Below, piece after piece: positions 33,436 through 42,217 of a stretch of 52,260 bases of DNA (positions within the stretch are counted from its first letter, which is position 1; each line of letters begins with the position of its first letter). This stretch comes from Burkholderiales bacterium (GTDB lineage Bacteria > Pseudomonadota > Gammaproteobacteria > Burkholderiales > Burkholderiaceae_C): contig JACRBA010000173.1 of the NCBI GenBank assembly GCA_016213265.1, forward strand, positions 1 to 52,260, given 5' to 3'. A program made the position numbers and the translations under genes. The notes beneath the pieces are model-generated. The model was not told where the DNA came from and ran no database searches. It worked only from the letters and a program-made list of their open reading frames with translations.

Positions 33436-34776
33436 ATGTCGTCTGCCACCCTCGCGACCGCCGCCCCCACCGAGGACGTCCCCAGCGGGCCGGCCCAGCC
33501 GCTGCGGCCCTTCGTCATCTGGACCCTGCAGCGCACCGGCGGCACCAACCTCACCCGCCAGCTGGTGCGCCTGAGCGGCCTGCCGCGCACGGAGCACGAG
33601 CCCTTCAACGAGGGGCGCGCCTACGGCCACGTGACCGCGGCGTGGCGCAAGGACCGCGATGCGCTCGCCATGGGCGCGGCCATGCAGGAGATCGCCGCCG
33701 AGCACCAGGTGATCAAGCACTGCGTGGAGATGGTGCCGCCCGAGATCAACGGTGGCCTGGCGCTGGCCACCGCGGCCGCCGGCTACCAGCATGTGTTTCT
33801 CTACCGCCGCCAGCCCAAGGGCCGCCTGCTGTCGCTGCACTACGCGCGGGTGAGCGGCATCTGGGGCAACCGCATGAAGACCGGGCAGCCCCCCCCCGAG
33901 GAGGAGCTGCGGCGCCACCCGCTGCCGGTGACCGAGCTGGTGGAGCGCGAGCGCCGTGGCATGCGGGCTCTGCAGCGCGTGTGGGACGGGCTGGTGGAGA
34001 TGGGCGTGCACCCCCTGGCCATTGCCTACGAGGACCTGTACCAGTCCACGCCGGCCCGCTCGCAGCATGTGCTGCAGCGGCTGTTCGACGAGCTGGGCTT
34101 CCGCTTCCCGCCGCGGCGGCTGCCGCACATCTGGGAGCAGGTGGTGGGCCAGGGCGACCAGGGCACGCGCAGCGCGTACGCGGCCTTCGAGGGCCAGGTG
34201 GCGCTCGACGTGGCGCTGGAGCGGTGGCGTGGCTTCCGGCCTGTGCCCGAGGTGGCCGCGCTGCACACGGCCGAGCCGGACGTGCCGGCCCCCTGGGTGG
34301 CGGCGGCGCACCTGCATGGTGCCGGCCCGGCGGTGCCGCGTCGGCGGCGGCTGGATGGCACGGTGGTGTGCGCGGCCGGGGCGCCGGCCGGGCTGCGCCT
34401 GGTGCTGGCGGATGCGCAGGGCGACCACGCGGTGGTGTGGGGCCTGCGGTCGGGCTGGACGGCCGAGCAGCACCCCGGGTTGCCCCAGGCCGGCTTCGCG
34501 CGCTTCGTGGTGCCGGGCTACTGGCCGGAAGGCGACGCGACCCTGTGGGCGGAAGACCCGGCCACGGGCGCACGCCAGAAGGTGCTGAAGATCACCGGCG
34601 GCGCGCCCGAGCCGGCCGCCGTCGCTGCGGAGGCGCTGCGCTTGAAGCCGGGCGGCATGCCCGAGGACACCTTGTGGGCACAGGCGGTGGCGCGGTGGCT
34701 GGAGCAGGCGCCCGCCGCCCCCGGCATGGAGCGCCGCCAGCGCGCCATCCGGCAGGCGCGCGCGGCGGCGTACTAG
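33436..34776 (+). CDS. Stf0-like sulfotransferase with extra C-terminal domain, 446 aa
   Basis: FVIWTLQRTGGTNLTRQLV (residues ~32-50) resembles the 5'-phosphosulfate loop of Stf0-type sulfotransferases; EHEPFNEGR follows, and YRRQPKGRLLSLHYARVSG near 125 matches the 3'-phosphate-binding Arg/Ser block. PAPS-dependent transfer of sulfate to a carbohydrate or metabolite is likely; the acceptor is unknown. About 190 residues after the sulfotransferase core (from ~260) have no recognised match. It follows hemW after 31 bases and may be the last gene of that transcript. There is no signal peptide. Confidence 0.7.
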   Translation: MSSATLATAAPTEDVPSGPAQPLRPFVIWTLQRTGGTNLTRQLVRLSGLPRTEHEPFNEGRAYGHVTAAWRKDRDALAMGAAMQEIAAEHQVIKHCVEMVPPEINGGLALATAAAGYQHVFLYRRQPKGRLLSLHYARVSGIWGNRMKTGQPPPEEELRRHPLPVTELVERERRGMRALQRVWDGLVEMGVHPLAIAYEDLYQSTPARSQHVLQRLFDELGFRFPPRRLPHIWEQVVGQGDQGTRSAYAAFEGQVALDVALERWRGFRPVPEVAALHTAEPDVPAPWVAAAHLHGAGPAVPRRRRLDGTVVCAAGAPAGLRLVLADAQGDHAVVWGLRSGWTAEQHPGLPQAGFARFVVPGYWPEGDATLWAEDPATGARQKVLKITGGAPEPAAVAAEALRLKPGGMPEDTLWAQAVARWLEQAPAAPGMERRQRAIRQARAAAY

Positions 34777-34794
34777 CCGGGCTGCCGGCCCGGC
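34776..34794. terminator. Hairpin between convergent genes
   Basis: GCCGGGC (34776-34782), loop TGCCG and GCCCGGC (34788-34794) form a perfect 7-bp stem starting at the sulfotransferase stop and lying just past the cheB stop. There is no T tract, so it is a weak bidirectional terminator candidate. Confidence 0.45.
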
Positions 34795-34810
34795 GGGCTC
34801 GGCAGCGGCG

Positions 34811-35914
34811 TCAGACCCGGTGCAGCAGCGCGCCGTGCATGGCGCGCAGCTTGTCCATCAGGTGCGGGGCGATGTCCTGCAGCGGCAGCACCTCGTTCGC
34901 GGCCCCGTGGGCGATGGCCTCGCGCGGCATGCCGAAGACCACGCAGGTGGCCTCGTTCTGCGCGTAGTTGTAGCTGCCGGCATCGCGCATGGCACGCATG
35001 GCCTTGGCGCCGTCGCCGCCCATGCCCGTGAGCATGATGCCGAAGGCGTTGGGGCCCACCACGCGGGCGGCGGATTCGAACAGCACCTCCACCGAGGGCT
35101 TGTGGCGGTTGACCGGCTCGCCGTCGCGCACGCGGGCCACGTAGTTGGCGCCCGAGCGCTCCACGCTCAGGTGCAGGCCGCCCGGCGCGATGTACGCGTG
35201 GCCCGGCAGGATGCGCTCGCCGTCCGTCGCCTCTTTCACGCGGATCTTGCACAGCGTGTCCAGGCGGGCGGCGTAGCTGCGCGTGAATCCCGGCGGCATG
35301 TGCTGGGTGATCACCACCGCGGGCGAGTCCGCCGGCAGGGCCATCAGCACTTCCTTGGTGGCCTCGGTGCCGCCGGTGGAGGCGCCGATGAAGATGATCT
35401 TCTCGGTGGACAGGCGGCCCAGCGGGCTCGGCGCGGCGGCCACCGGCCGGCTGGCGGTCGACGCGCCGGCCCCCGCGGCGGGGGCCGCCGGTGTGGCCGG
35501 GGCGCGCTTGACGTGCGCCCGCGTGGCGATGCGGATCTTGTCGGTGATCTCCTCGGCCAGCTGCTTGAGCCCGTCGGCCACGCCGATCTTGGGCTTGGCC
35601 ACGAAATCGATCGCGCCGAGTTCCAGCGCGCGCAGCGTCACCTCGGCGCCGCGCTCGGTCAGCGTGGACACCATCAGCACCGGCATGGGCCGCAGCCGCA
35701 TCAGCTTGGACAGGAAGTCGATGCCGTCCATGCGCGGCATCTCCACGTCCAGCGTGATCACGTCCGGGTTGAGGTTGCGGATCATCTCGCGCGCGGCGAA
35801 CGGGTCGGCCGCGGCGCCGACACACTCCATGTCGGGCTGGCGGTTGATGATCTCGGCGAGCAGGCTGCGCACCAGCGCCGAGTCGTCGACGACGACCACA
35901 CGGGTCTTGGCCAT
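34811..35914 (-). CDS. cheB: Chemotaxis protein-glutamate methylesterase CheB, 367 aa
   Basis: A receiver domain ([11 protein letters not shown], phospho-acceptor Asp in [12 protein letters not shown] near 57) is joined by an Ala/Pro-rich linker (~145-175) to the methylesterase with [10 protein letters not shown] (catalytic Ser), [12 protein letters not shown] (catalytic His) and [10 protein letters not shown] (Asp). It demethylates chemoreceptors when phosphorylated by CheA. It is the third gene of cheR-cheD-cheB, 32 bases after cheD, with a GAAGGA site upstream. No cheA, cheW or receptor is in the window. Confidence 0.95.
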   Translation of the reverse strand: MAKTRVVVVDDSALVRSLLAEIINRQPDMECVGAAADPFAAREMIRNLNPDVITLDVEMPRMDGIDFLSKLMRLRPMPVLMVSTLTERGAEVTLRALELGAIDFVAKPKIGVADGLKQLAEEITDKIRIATRAHVKRAPATPAAPAAGAGASTASRPVAAAPSPLGRLSTEKIIFIGASTGGTEATKEVLMALPADSPAVVITQHMPPGFTRSYAARLDTLCKIRVKEATDGERILPGHAYIAPGGLHLSVERSGANYVARVRDGEPVNRHKPSVEVLFESAARVVGPNAFGIMLTGMGGDGAKAMRAMRDAGSYNYAQNEATCVVFGMPREAIAHGAANEVLPLQDIAPHLMDKLRAMHGALLHRV

Positions 35915-35946
35915 GGTCTTGTCCTTCTTGTGCGGGTTGGCCGGGT

Positions 35947-36645
35947 TCAGAACAGGTCGATCGTGCCGCCGGTGGCGACCACAGGGGCCGCCTTCTGGGC
36001 GGCGACGCGGTCCTGGGCGACCAGGGCTTCGGTGTTGGCCGGCGCCAGGCGCTTGACCATCGCCTTGCCGCTGGCCGGCAAGAAGCACACCTTGCGCGGG
36101 TAAATGTCGAGCACGTCCTTGGAGACCACCGGGATGCGTTCCGTGGTGAGGAAATCCAGCACGAACTTCGTGTTGCGCTCGCCCACGTTGATGGAGTTCA
36201 TGCCGCTGATCACCGCGCCGCCGCCGAAGACCTTGGCCTCCATGGTCAGGCGCGAGGCGCCGCGCTTCATCATCTCGTTGATCAGCAGTTCCATGGCGAA
36301 GCTGCCGTAGCGGCCGGAATCGCCGGCGCCATCGGGCAACATGAAGTGGTTCATGCCCCCCACGCGCGCCTGCCGGTCCCACAGGCAGGCGGCGATGCAC
36401 GAGCCCAGCGTGGTCATCACCAGGATGTCCTCGGTGTCGCAGTAGAACTCGCCGGGCAGCACCTTCACCGCCTCGTTGCGGAAGTGCGCGTCGTAGTAGA
36501 AGAACGAGGCCTCGCCGGACTTGCGCGGCATGGCCTTGAGCTTGTCGAGCCGGGCCGTGCGCCCGACCGTGCCGGCGCCTGCGGCGGACAGCGGCACGGG
36601 CGGCCGGGCGGCGCCGGGGGAGGAGGCGGAGGGCAGGATGGTCAT
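35947..36645 (-). CDS. cheD: Chemoreceptor glutamine deamidase CheD, 232 aa
   Basis: The catalytic Cys is in [13 protein letters not shown] near 82, His in [11 protein letters not shown] near 98, and [12 protein letters not shown] follows; the Thr region is in ITS-like [10 protein letters not shown]. It deamidates receptor glutamines and in some bacteria stimulates CheC. The N-terminal ~38 residues are an unconserved Ala/Pro-rich stretch. It lies 16 bases after cheR, so the three genes are one operon. Confidence 0.94.
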   Translation of the reverse strand: MTILPSASSPGAARPPVPLSAAGAGTVGRTARLDKLKAMPRKSGEASFFYYDAHFRNEAVKVLPGEFYCDTEDILVMTTLGSCIAACLWDRQARVGGMNHFMLPDGAGDSGRYGSFAMELLINEMMKRGASRLTMEAKVFGGGAVISGMNSINVGERNTKFVLDFLTTERIPVVSKDVLDIYPRKVCFLPASGKAMVKRLAPANTEALVAQDRVAAQKAAPVVATGGTIDLF

Positions 36646-36661
36646 GGGTGGCGGCGGGGGG

Positions 36662-37519
36662 TCACACCCGCTTGTAGATCGTCTTGCCTTGCAGCAGGAA
36701 CAGGTCGCGGGCGTCGGTGAAGTTCTCGGAGTGGCCGACGAACAGCAGCCCGCCCGGTTTCATCACCCCATGGATGCGCTCGAGCACGCGGCGCTGGGTC
36801 GCGTGGTCGAAATAGATCATCACGTTGCGGCAGAACACCATGTCGAAGGGCTCGCCCAGCGACCAGGCGGTCGACATGAGGTTGAACGGCCGGAAATCGA
36901 TCATGCGCGCCAGCTCGGGCTTCACGCGGATGAACCCGGCGTTGGCGCCCGTGCCGCGCATGAAGTGGCGCTTCAGGCGCTCGGCGCTCAGCCCGCGCGA
37001 GTCGGCCGGGTACACACCGCGCTGGGCGGTGGCGAGCACCTTGGTGTCGATGTCGGTGGCCAGCAGGCGCGCGCCGTGGTCGCCCAGGGCCTCTGCCAGC
37101 ACCATGGCGATGGAGTAGGGCTCCTCGCCGGTGGACGCCGCGTTGCACCAGATGCGTGGCGCGCGGTTGCCGAAACCGCGCAGCACGTCGGCGAGCGCGT
37201 GGAAGTGGTGCTCCTCGCGGAAGAACGAGGTGAGGTTGGTCGTCAGGCAGTTGACGAACTCCTGCCACTCCTTGTCGCCCGCGGGGCCGGCTGCCGACTC
37301 CAGCCATTGCAGGTAGTCGCGGAAGCTGCGGTGGCCGGTCTCGCGCAGGCGGCGCGACAGCCGGCTGTAGACCATGGCGCGCTTGCCGTCGTGCAGGCTG
37401 ATGCCCGCGCGCTGGTAGATCAGCTTGCGCACGCGCTCGAAATCGGCAGCGTCGAAGCTGAACTCCTGTTCGGCGGCGGTGTCGCCGGCATGGCTCGGGG
37501 CGTCCAGAAAGGAGGTCAT
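36662..37519 (-). CDS. cheR: Chemotaxis protein methyltransferase CheR, 285 aa
   Basis: The N-terminal domain (FERVRKLIYQRAGISLHDGKR) is followed by the SAM-binding domain with FREEHHFHAL, IWCNAASTGEEPYS near 128 and FCRNVMIYFD near 232. It methylates chemoreceptor glutamates from S-adenosylmethionine. The ATG at 37519 gives normal length. First gene of the cheR-cheD-cheB operon; it is divergent from the GGDEF gene. Confidence 0.95.
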   Translation of the reverse strand: MTSFLDAPSHAGDTAAEQEFSFDAADFERVRKLIYQRAGISLHDGKRAMVYSRLSRRLRETGHRSFRDYLQWLESAAGPAGDKEWQEFVNCLTTNLTSFFREEHHFHALADVLRGFGNRAPRIWCNAASTGEEPYSIAMVLAEALGDHGARLLATDIDTKVLATAQRGVYPADSRGLSAERLKRHFMRGTGANAGFIRVKPELARMIDFRPFNLMSTAWSLGEPFDMVFCRNVMIYFDHATQRRVLERIHGVMKPGGLLFVGHSENFTDARDLFLLQGKTIYKRV

Positions 37520-37720
37520 CGTGGGCAGCGTCGTCGGCAGGTGGCAGGAGCAGGCACGCCACGAGTCTGCCCGGCGCGACCTGCGTCGTCGGCCCGAGTT
37601 GACATGGCTTCCCGGCCCTTTTTCGGCAGCTTCCGGCGGGGACCACACTGCTAGACTGCCCCGGCACCCCGCACCTTGTCCGATATTTCACGCCGCGTGA
37701 GCGCTCCTGACCCCCGCCCG

Positions 37721-38425
37721 ATGCCCGAGTTCGACGCGCTGCGTGTCGAGCAGGCGCTGCATCTGCTGGCGCAGTCGGGCCACGCCATGCCGCCGGGCGC
37801 ACCCGGCAGCGCCGCGTGGCTGCAGGGGCTGATCGACGGGCTGTGCGAGCTGTCCAGCCGCGACGCACTCACCGGCCTGGCCAACCGCCGCAGCTTCGAG
37901 TCGGCGCTCGGCCGCGAGATCGACCGCGTGGCGCGCTCGGGCGAGCCCGCGCTGCTGCTGCTGCTGGACATCGATCACTTCAAGCGCGTGAACGACACCC
38001 ACGGCCACGCCGTGGGCGACCTGGTCATCCAGTCGGTCGCCGACGGCCTGCGCGAGACGGTGCGGCCGATGGACCTGGCCGCCCGCATCGGCGGCGAAGA
38101 GTTCGCCGTGATCCTGCCCAATTGCTCACCGGCCTTCGGGCAGACCGTGGCCGACCGGCTGCGCACCCGCATCGAGGCGCGGCCGATTCCCATTGGCCCG
38201 TCGCAGACGCTGGGCGTCACCATCAGCGTGGGCGGCGCCTATGCCCCGCAGTGGGTGCGCTCCACGGCCAGTCTCTGGACCGAGCGCGCCGACCTGCAGC
38301 TCTACCGCGCCAAGGCCGAGGGCCGCAACCGTACCTGCCTGGAGCCGACACCCGTGTCGGTCGTGAGCCCCGAAGAAAAGGGCCTGCTCTTTGGCACATC
38401 GAACTTCGGGGAGTTCCTGGAATGA
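37721..38425 (+). CDS. GGDEF diguanylate cyclase, about 234 aa
   Basis: A short helical N-terminus leads straight into a GGDEF domain: DALTGLANRRSFE, LLDIDHFKRVNDTHGHAVGD and the active-site IGGEEFAVIL near 125, with a variant GGEEF that is normally active. No RxxD inhibitory site and no transmembrane segment were seen, so it is probably soluble. The start is uncertain (TTG 37676, GTG 37697 or ATG 37721); TAGACT at 37652-37657 could be the -10. The stop overlaps the start of the FlhG-like gene, implying coupled translation and a link between c-di-GMP and motility or polarity control. Confidence 0.88.
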   Translation: MPEFDALRVEQALHLLAQSGHAMPPGAPGSAAWLQGLIDGLCELSSRDALTGLANRRSFESALGREIDRVARSGEPALLLLLDIDHFKRVNDTHGHAVGDLVIQSVADGLRETVRPMDLAARIGGEEFAVILPNCSPAFGQTVADRLRTRIEARPIPIGPSQTLGVTISVGGAYAPQWVRSTASLWTERADLQLYRAKAEGRNRTCLEPTPVSVVSPEEKGLLFGTSNFGEFLE

Positions 38426-39231
38426 ACACGACCGCGGCGAACGGTCCGAACACGCCGCCGCCGGCTGGCGGCGGCAAGGTGGCCCGCATCACGGCCGTGA
38501 CCAGCGGCACGGGTGGGGTGGGCAAGACCTTCCTGTCGGCCAACCTGGCCGCCGCCCTGGCGCGGCAGGGCCAGCGGGTGCTCGTGCTCGACGCCGACCT
38601 GGGCCTGGCCAACCTCGACGTCGTGCTGAACCTGTTCCCGAAGATCACGCTGCACGACGTCTTCACCGGCCGCCACACGCTGGAAGAGGCCATCGTGCCG
38701 GCCCCAGGCGGCTTCCATGTGCTGCTGGCCGGGTCGGGCATGGTGGAGTACTCGCGCCTCACGCCCGAGGTGCGCGAGCTGCTGGTGGGCGTGGTCAACC
38801 GCGTCAAGCCGCGCTTCGACCGCATCATCCTCGACACCGGCGCCGGCATCTCCGACGTGGTGCTCTACACCGTGTCCCTGGCCGACGAGGCGCTGGTGGT
38901 CACCACGCCGGAGCCCACCGCACTCACCGACGCCTACGCCACCATCAAGGTGCTGGCCACCACACAGGGCCGGCGCGACCTGCGCCTGCTGGTCAACCAG
39001 GTCACCCGGCCGGGCGACGGCCGCATCATCCGCGGCCAGCTGCAGCAGGTGGTGGACCGCTACGTCACGCCCGGGCTTGATTCCCCCGTGAAGCTCGAGT
39101 TCCTGGGTGAGGTGGCCACCGACAAGACCGTGCGCGAGGCCGTGTCCCGGCGCCAGCTGCTGATCGAGGCCTTTCCCGGCGCACCGGCGGCGCAGGGCGT
39201 GGTGGCCGCGGCCACGCGGCTGAACAGCTGA
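38422..39231 (+). CDS. FlhG/FleN-like MinD-family ATPase with altered signature Lys, 269 aa
   Basis: A P-loop ATPase of the MinD/FlhG class: TSGTGGVGKTFLSANLAAAL near 29-48, VLDADLGLANLDVVLNL near 57 and ILDTGAGISDVVLYT near 137. The usual deviant Walker A is KGGVGKT; here the signature Lys is Thr (GTGGVGKT). FlhG proteins control flagellar number and position, and the adjacent che and c-di-GMP genes support that role, but no flhF is visible. An N-terminal Pro/Gly-rich lead of ~20 residues is present. Stop and next start overlap (TGATG). Confidence 0.88.
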   Translation: MNTTAANGPNTPPPAGGGKVARITAVTSGTGGVGKTFLSANLAAALARQGQRVLVLDADLGLANLDVVLNLFPKITLHDVFTGRHTLEEAIVPAPGGFHVLLAGSGMVEYSRLTPEVRELLVGVVNRVKPRFDRIILDTGAGISDVVLYTVSLADEALVVTTPEPTALTDAYATIKVLATTQGRRDLRLLVNQVTRPGDGRIIRGQLQQVVDRYVTPGLDSPVKLEFLGEVATDKTVREAVSRRQLLIEAFPGAPAAQGVVAAATRLNS

Positions 39232-39650
39232 TGGCGGCGACCGACGACGACGGCGCGGGCACGCCGAGCGGCCCCACGCCCTTCGAGCAGCTGGGCGGCG
39301 AGACCGCGGTGCGCGCCCTCGTCGACCGCTTCTACGACCTGATGGACCTGGAGCCGGCCTACGCCGTGCTGCGCGCTGCCCATGGCAGCACGCTGGACGA
39401 CGCGCGCGACAAGCTCTTCTGGTTCCTCTGCGGCTGGCTGGGCGGCCCCAACCACTACATCGAGCGCTTCGGCCACCCGCGGCTGCGCGCGCGGCACCTG
39501 CCGTTCTCCATTGGTCAGCAGGAGCGCGACGAGTGGCTGGCCTGCATGTTCCAGGCCATGCAGGAGCGCGAGGTGCCCGCCGCCCTGCGCGAGCGTCTGG
39601 AGGCCTCGTTCTTCCAGACGGCCGACTGGATGCGCAACCGCGCCGGCTGA
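39231..39650 (+). CDS. Group II truncated hemoglobin, 139 aa
   Basis: PFEQLGGETAVRALVDRFYDLMD begins the 2-on-2 globin fold; FLCGWLGGPNHYIERFGHPRLRARHLPFSI carries the proximal-side region with the His, followed by WLACMFQAM. The length fits after a ~16-residue disordered N-terminus. It likely binds O2 or NO. It overlaps the MinD-like gene by one base (TGATG), so it is translationally coupled to a diguanylate cyclase and an FlhG-like ATPase, an unusual grouping. Confidence 0.9.
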   Translation: MAATDDDGAGTPSGPTPFEQLGGETAVRALVDRFYDLMDLEPAYAVLRAAHGSTLDDARDKLFWFLCGWLGGPNHYIERFGHPRLRARHLPFSIGQQERDEWLACMFQAMQEREVPAALRERLEASFFQTADWMRNRAG

Positions 39651-39763
39651 GGCGCGCGACGACACGGCGGGTGTCGAATCCGCGTCGAGGTCTTCGTCGT
39701 GGAGGTGCAAGGGCGCCGCATCCCGCGGCCGCCTGCCTCACCGTTACCGACCAAGGAGACCCC

Positions 39764-40258
39764 ATGACCGCTTCTTCCGATCGCGTGCCCGCGCCCTTCG
39801 GCGCCTTGCCTTACCTCACCGTGCGGGGCGCGCCCGACGCCATCGCCTTCTACCAGCGCGCATTCGGCGCCGAGCAGGTGGAGCGCCTGGACGCCCCCGA
39901 CGGCAGCGTGGTGCACGCCGAGCTGCGCATCGGCGCGGCCCACTTCATGCTCACCGAGGAGCGGCCGGAGATGGGGGCGCTGTCGCCTCAGGCACTCGGC
40001 GGCTCGGCCACCATGGTCACCTTCTACGTGCCCGACAGCGACGCCGTGTTCGCGCAGGCGCTGGCTGCCGGGGCCACGGTGATGATGCCGCTGATGGACC
40101 AGTTCTGGGGCGACCGAGCGGGCGGCGTCACCGACCCGTTCGGGCACAAGTGGATGATCGCCTCGCATCTCGAGACCGTGACCGGCGACGCCCTGCAGCA
40201 GCGCTTCCAGGCCGCGATGGCGGCGATGGCGGGCCAGGGCGGCTGCGGCGGCGGCTGA
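39764..40258 (+). CDS. VOC-family protein (glyoxalase/PhnB-like), 164 aa
   Basis: PYLTVRGAPDAIAFYQRAFGAE near the N-terminus, VVHAELRIGAAHFMLTEE in the middle, and WGDRAGGVTDPFGHKWMIASH near the end identify a PhnB-type VOC dimeric fold. Such proteins are dioxygenases, glyoxalases or resistance proteins; this PhnB-like subgroup mostly has no known reaction. It has AAGGAG upstream of the ATG at 39764. The tail MAAMAGQGGCGGG is low-complexity. It is separated from the globin by 113 bases. Confidence 0.85.
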   Translation: MTASSDRVPAPFGALPYLTVRGAPDAIAFYQRAFGAEQVERLDAPDGSVVHAELRIGAAHFMLTEERPEMGALSPQALGGSATMVTFYVPDSDAVFAQALAAGATVMMPLMDQFWGDRAGGVTDPFGHKWMIASHLETVTGDALQQRFQAAMAAMAGQGGCGGG

Positions 40259-40337
40259 CACGCGGGCGGCCTGTGCGCCGCCATGGCGCCCGCGAGGGTG
40301 GCGGGTACCATGGCCTGATCACTCGATCACCGCCACC

Positions 40338-42128
40338 GTGCCCACCCTGCCCACGTTGCGTCTGGCCGCCAAGCCCCGCCTGAAGCCGCCCAAGCTGTCC
40401 ATGGCCGCCTGGCGGCAGTTCGTCGCCATGGCGGTGCCCTACTGGCGCGGCGACGAACGCCGCAAGGCCTGGACGCTGCTGGCGGTGCTGATCGCGCTGA
40501 TGCTGGCCGAGACGCACTTCGCCGTGCGGCTGAACACCCAGACCGGTGAACTCACGTCGGCGCTCGCGGCACGCGACGGCGACCGCTTCTGGGACGCCGT
40601 GCGCGCCTGCCTGGTGGTGCTGGCCTTCGCGGTGCCGATCTACGCCTTCTACTACTACATGCGCGATGCGTTCGCCAACCACTGGCGGCGCTGGCTCACG
40701 CGGCGCTTCCTGGATGGCTACTTCGGTGAACGCCGCTACTACGACCTGCAGAAGAACGGCGACATCGACAACCCCGACCAGCGCATCAGCGAGGACATCA
40801 ACACCTTCACCGGCCGGTCGATCCACTTCCTGCTGATCTTCCTGGGCTCGGTGATGCAGCTGGTGGCCTTCAGCGCGGTGCTGTGGTCCATCTCCAAGGC
40901 GCTGGTGGCGTTCCTGGCCGTGTATGCCACCGTGGGCACGGTGCTGGCGCTGGGCGTGTTCGGCGCGCCCCTCATCGGGCTGAACTTCTGGCAGCTGCGC
41001 CGCGAGGCCGACTTCCGCTTCGGGCTGATGCGCGTGCGCGAGAACGCCGAGTCCATCGCCTTCTACCGCGGCGAGCCGCAGGAGCGCTCACGCATCGAGC
41101 GACTGTTCGACGCCGCGTACCACAACTACTGGAAGCTCATCCGCAAGCAGCGCACGCTCAACCTGTTCCAGCGCGGCTTCACGCAGCTGACGGTGGTGGT
41201 GCCCAGCATCATCCTGGCGCAGCCGGTGCTGTCGGGCGAGATGGAGGTCGGCCGCGCCGTGCAGGCCGGCGGTGCGTTCGTGGCGGTGCTGTCGGCGGTG
41301 TCGGTGATCGTGGAGAACTTCGAGAGCCTGTCGCGCTTCGTCGCCGGCATCGGCCGGCTCGATGCGCTGGCGCGGCTGGTGCTGCCGGGTGGTGTGGGGG
41401 CCGCCGTGCGCGGGCAGGGCGGGCGCGACGGCGCGCCGGCGGGCACGGCCGCGCCGCGCATCGACTGGCGCGAGGGCGACCGCCTGCGCCTGGATGCGCT
41501 CACGCTCTACACCCCGCGCACCGACCGCCTGCTGGTGAAGGACCTCAACCTCACCCTCGCTCCGGGCGACGGCCTGCTCATCACCGGCGTCAGCGGCAGT
41601 GGCAAGAGCTCGCTGCTGCGGGCGATCGCCGGCCTGTGGCGCACGGGCAGCGGCACCGTGCAGCACCCGCCGCTGGCCGACCTGTTCTTCCTGCCCCAGC
41701 GGCCCTACATGCAGCCCGGCACGCTGCGCAGCCAGCTCATCTACCCCGCCACCGAGACCGAGCTCGACGACGACCGCCTGCTCGCCATCCTGGCCGAGGT
41801 GCAGCTGGGCGACCTGGCGGCCCAGGTGGGCGGGCTGGACGCCGAGGACGATTGGGAGAAGCTGCTCTCCGTGGGCGAGCAGCAGCGCCTGGCGTTCGCC
41901 CGCGTGCTGGTGCGGCAGCCCAAGGTGGTGATCCTCGATGAAGCCACCAGTGCGCTGGATGCGCGCAACGAGGCGGTGCTGTACCAGCGGCTGCGCGACA
42001 GCGGGGCCACGCTGGTGAGCGTGGCGCACCGCCCTGGCGTGCTGCGCTTCCACAGCCAGGTGCTGTGCCTCGTGGGGGGCGGCCAGTGGCGGCTGCAGCC
42101 GGCCGAGGGCTTCCAGTTCGATGTGTAA
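40338..42128 (+). CDS. ABC transporter permease-ATPase of the SbmA/ABCD (YddA-like) type, 596 aa
   Basis: A long N-terminal membrane domain with six helices contains NPDQRISEDINTFTGRSI near 150 and an EAA-like ERSRIERLFDAAY; the ATPase has Walker A GVSGSGKSSL near 418, signature LSVGEQQRLAFARVL near 510 and Walker B VVILDEATSALD. This is the ABC_membrane_2 family of peroxisomal ABCD and bacterial YddA/SbmA-like proteins, which often move acyl or peptide substrates. The GTG at 40338 is the start (an ATG at 40401 is an alternative). Substrate unknown; likely a homodimer. Confidence 0.9.
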   Translation: MPTLPTLRLAAKPRLKPPKLSMAAWRQFVAMAVPYWRGDERRKAWTLLAVLIALMLAETHFAVRLNTQTGELTSALAARDGDRFWDAVRACLVVLAFAVPIYAFYYYMRDAFANHWRRWLTRRFLDGYFGERRYYDLQKNGDIDNPDQRISEDINTFTGRSIHFLLIFLGSVMQLVAFSAVLWSISKALVAFLAVYATVGTVLALGVFGAPLIGLNFWQLRREADFRFGLMRVRENAESIAFYRGEPQERSRIERLFDAAYHNYWKLIRKQRTLNLFQRGFTQLTVVVPSIILAQPVLSGEMEVGRAVQAGGAFVAVLSAVSVIVENFESLSRFVAGIGRLDALARLVLPGGVGAAVRGQGGRDGAPAGTAAPRIDWREGDRLRLDALTLYTPRTDRLLVKDLNLTLAPGDGLLITGVSGSGKSSLLRAIAGLWRTGSGTVQHPPLADLFFLPQRPYMQPGTLRSQLIYPATETELDDDRLLAILAEVQLGDLAAQVGGLDAEDDWEKLLSVGEQQRLAFARVLVRQPKVVILDEATSALDARNEAVLYQRLRDSGATLVSVAHRPGVLRFHSQVLCLVGGGQWRLQPAEGFQFDV

Positions 42129-42217
42129 TGCCCCGCCTGCCGCGGCATGCCGATGCCGTGGCAGGACCGCCGTTTGCCCCCAGGCGCCGCCCGGCGGCGC
42201 CCCGCCCTGGAGACCCC

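Noticed and set aside
40317-40330. TGATC-ACTC-GATCA palindrome before the ABC transporter
   Set aside because: It is only 5+5 bases and built from a common GATC word; too weak to call an operator.
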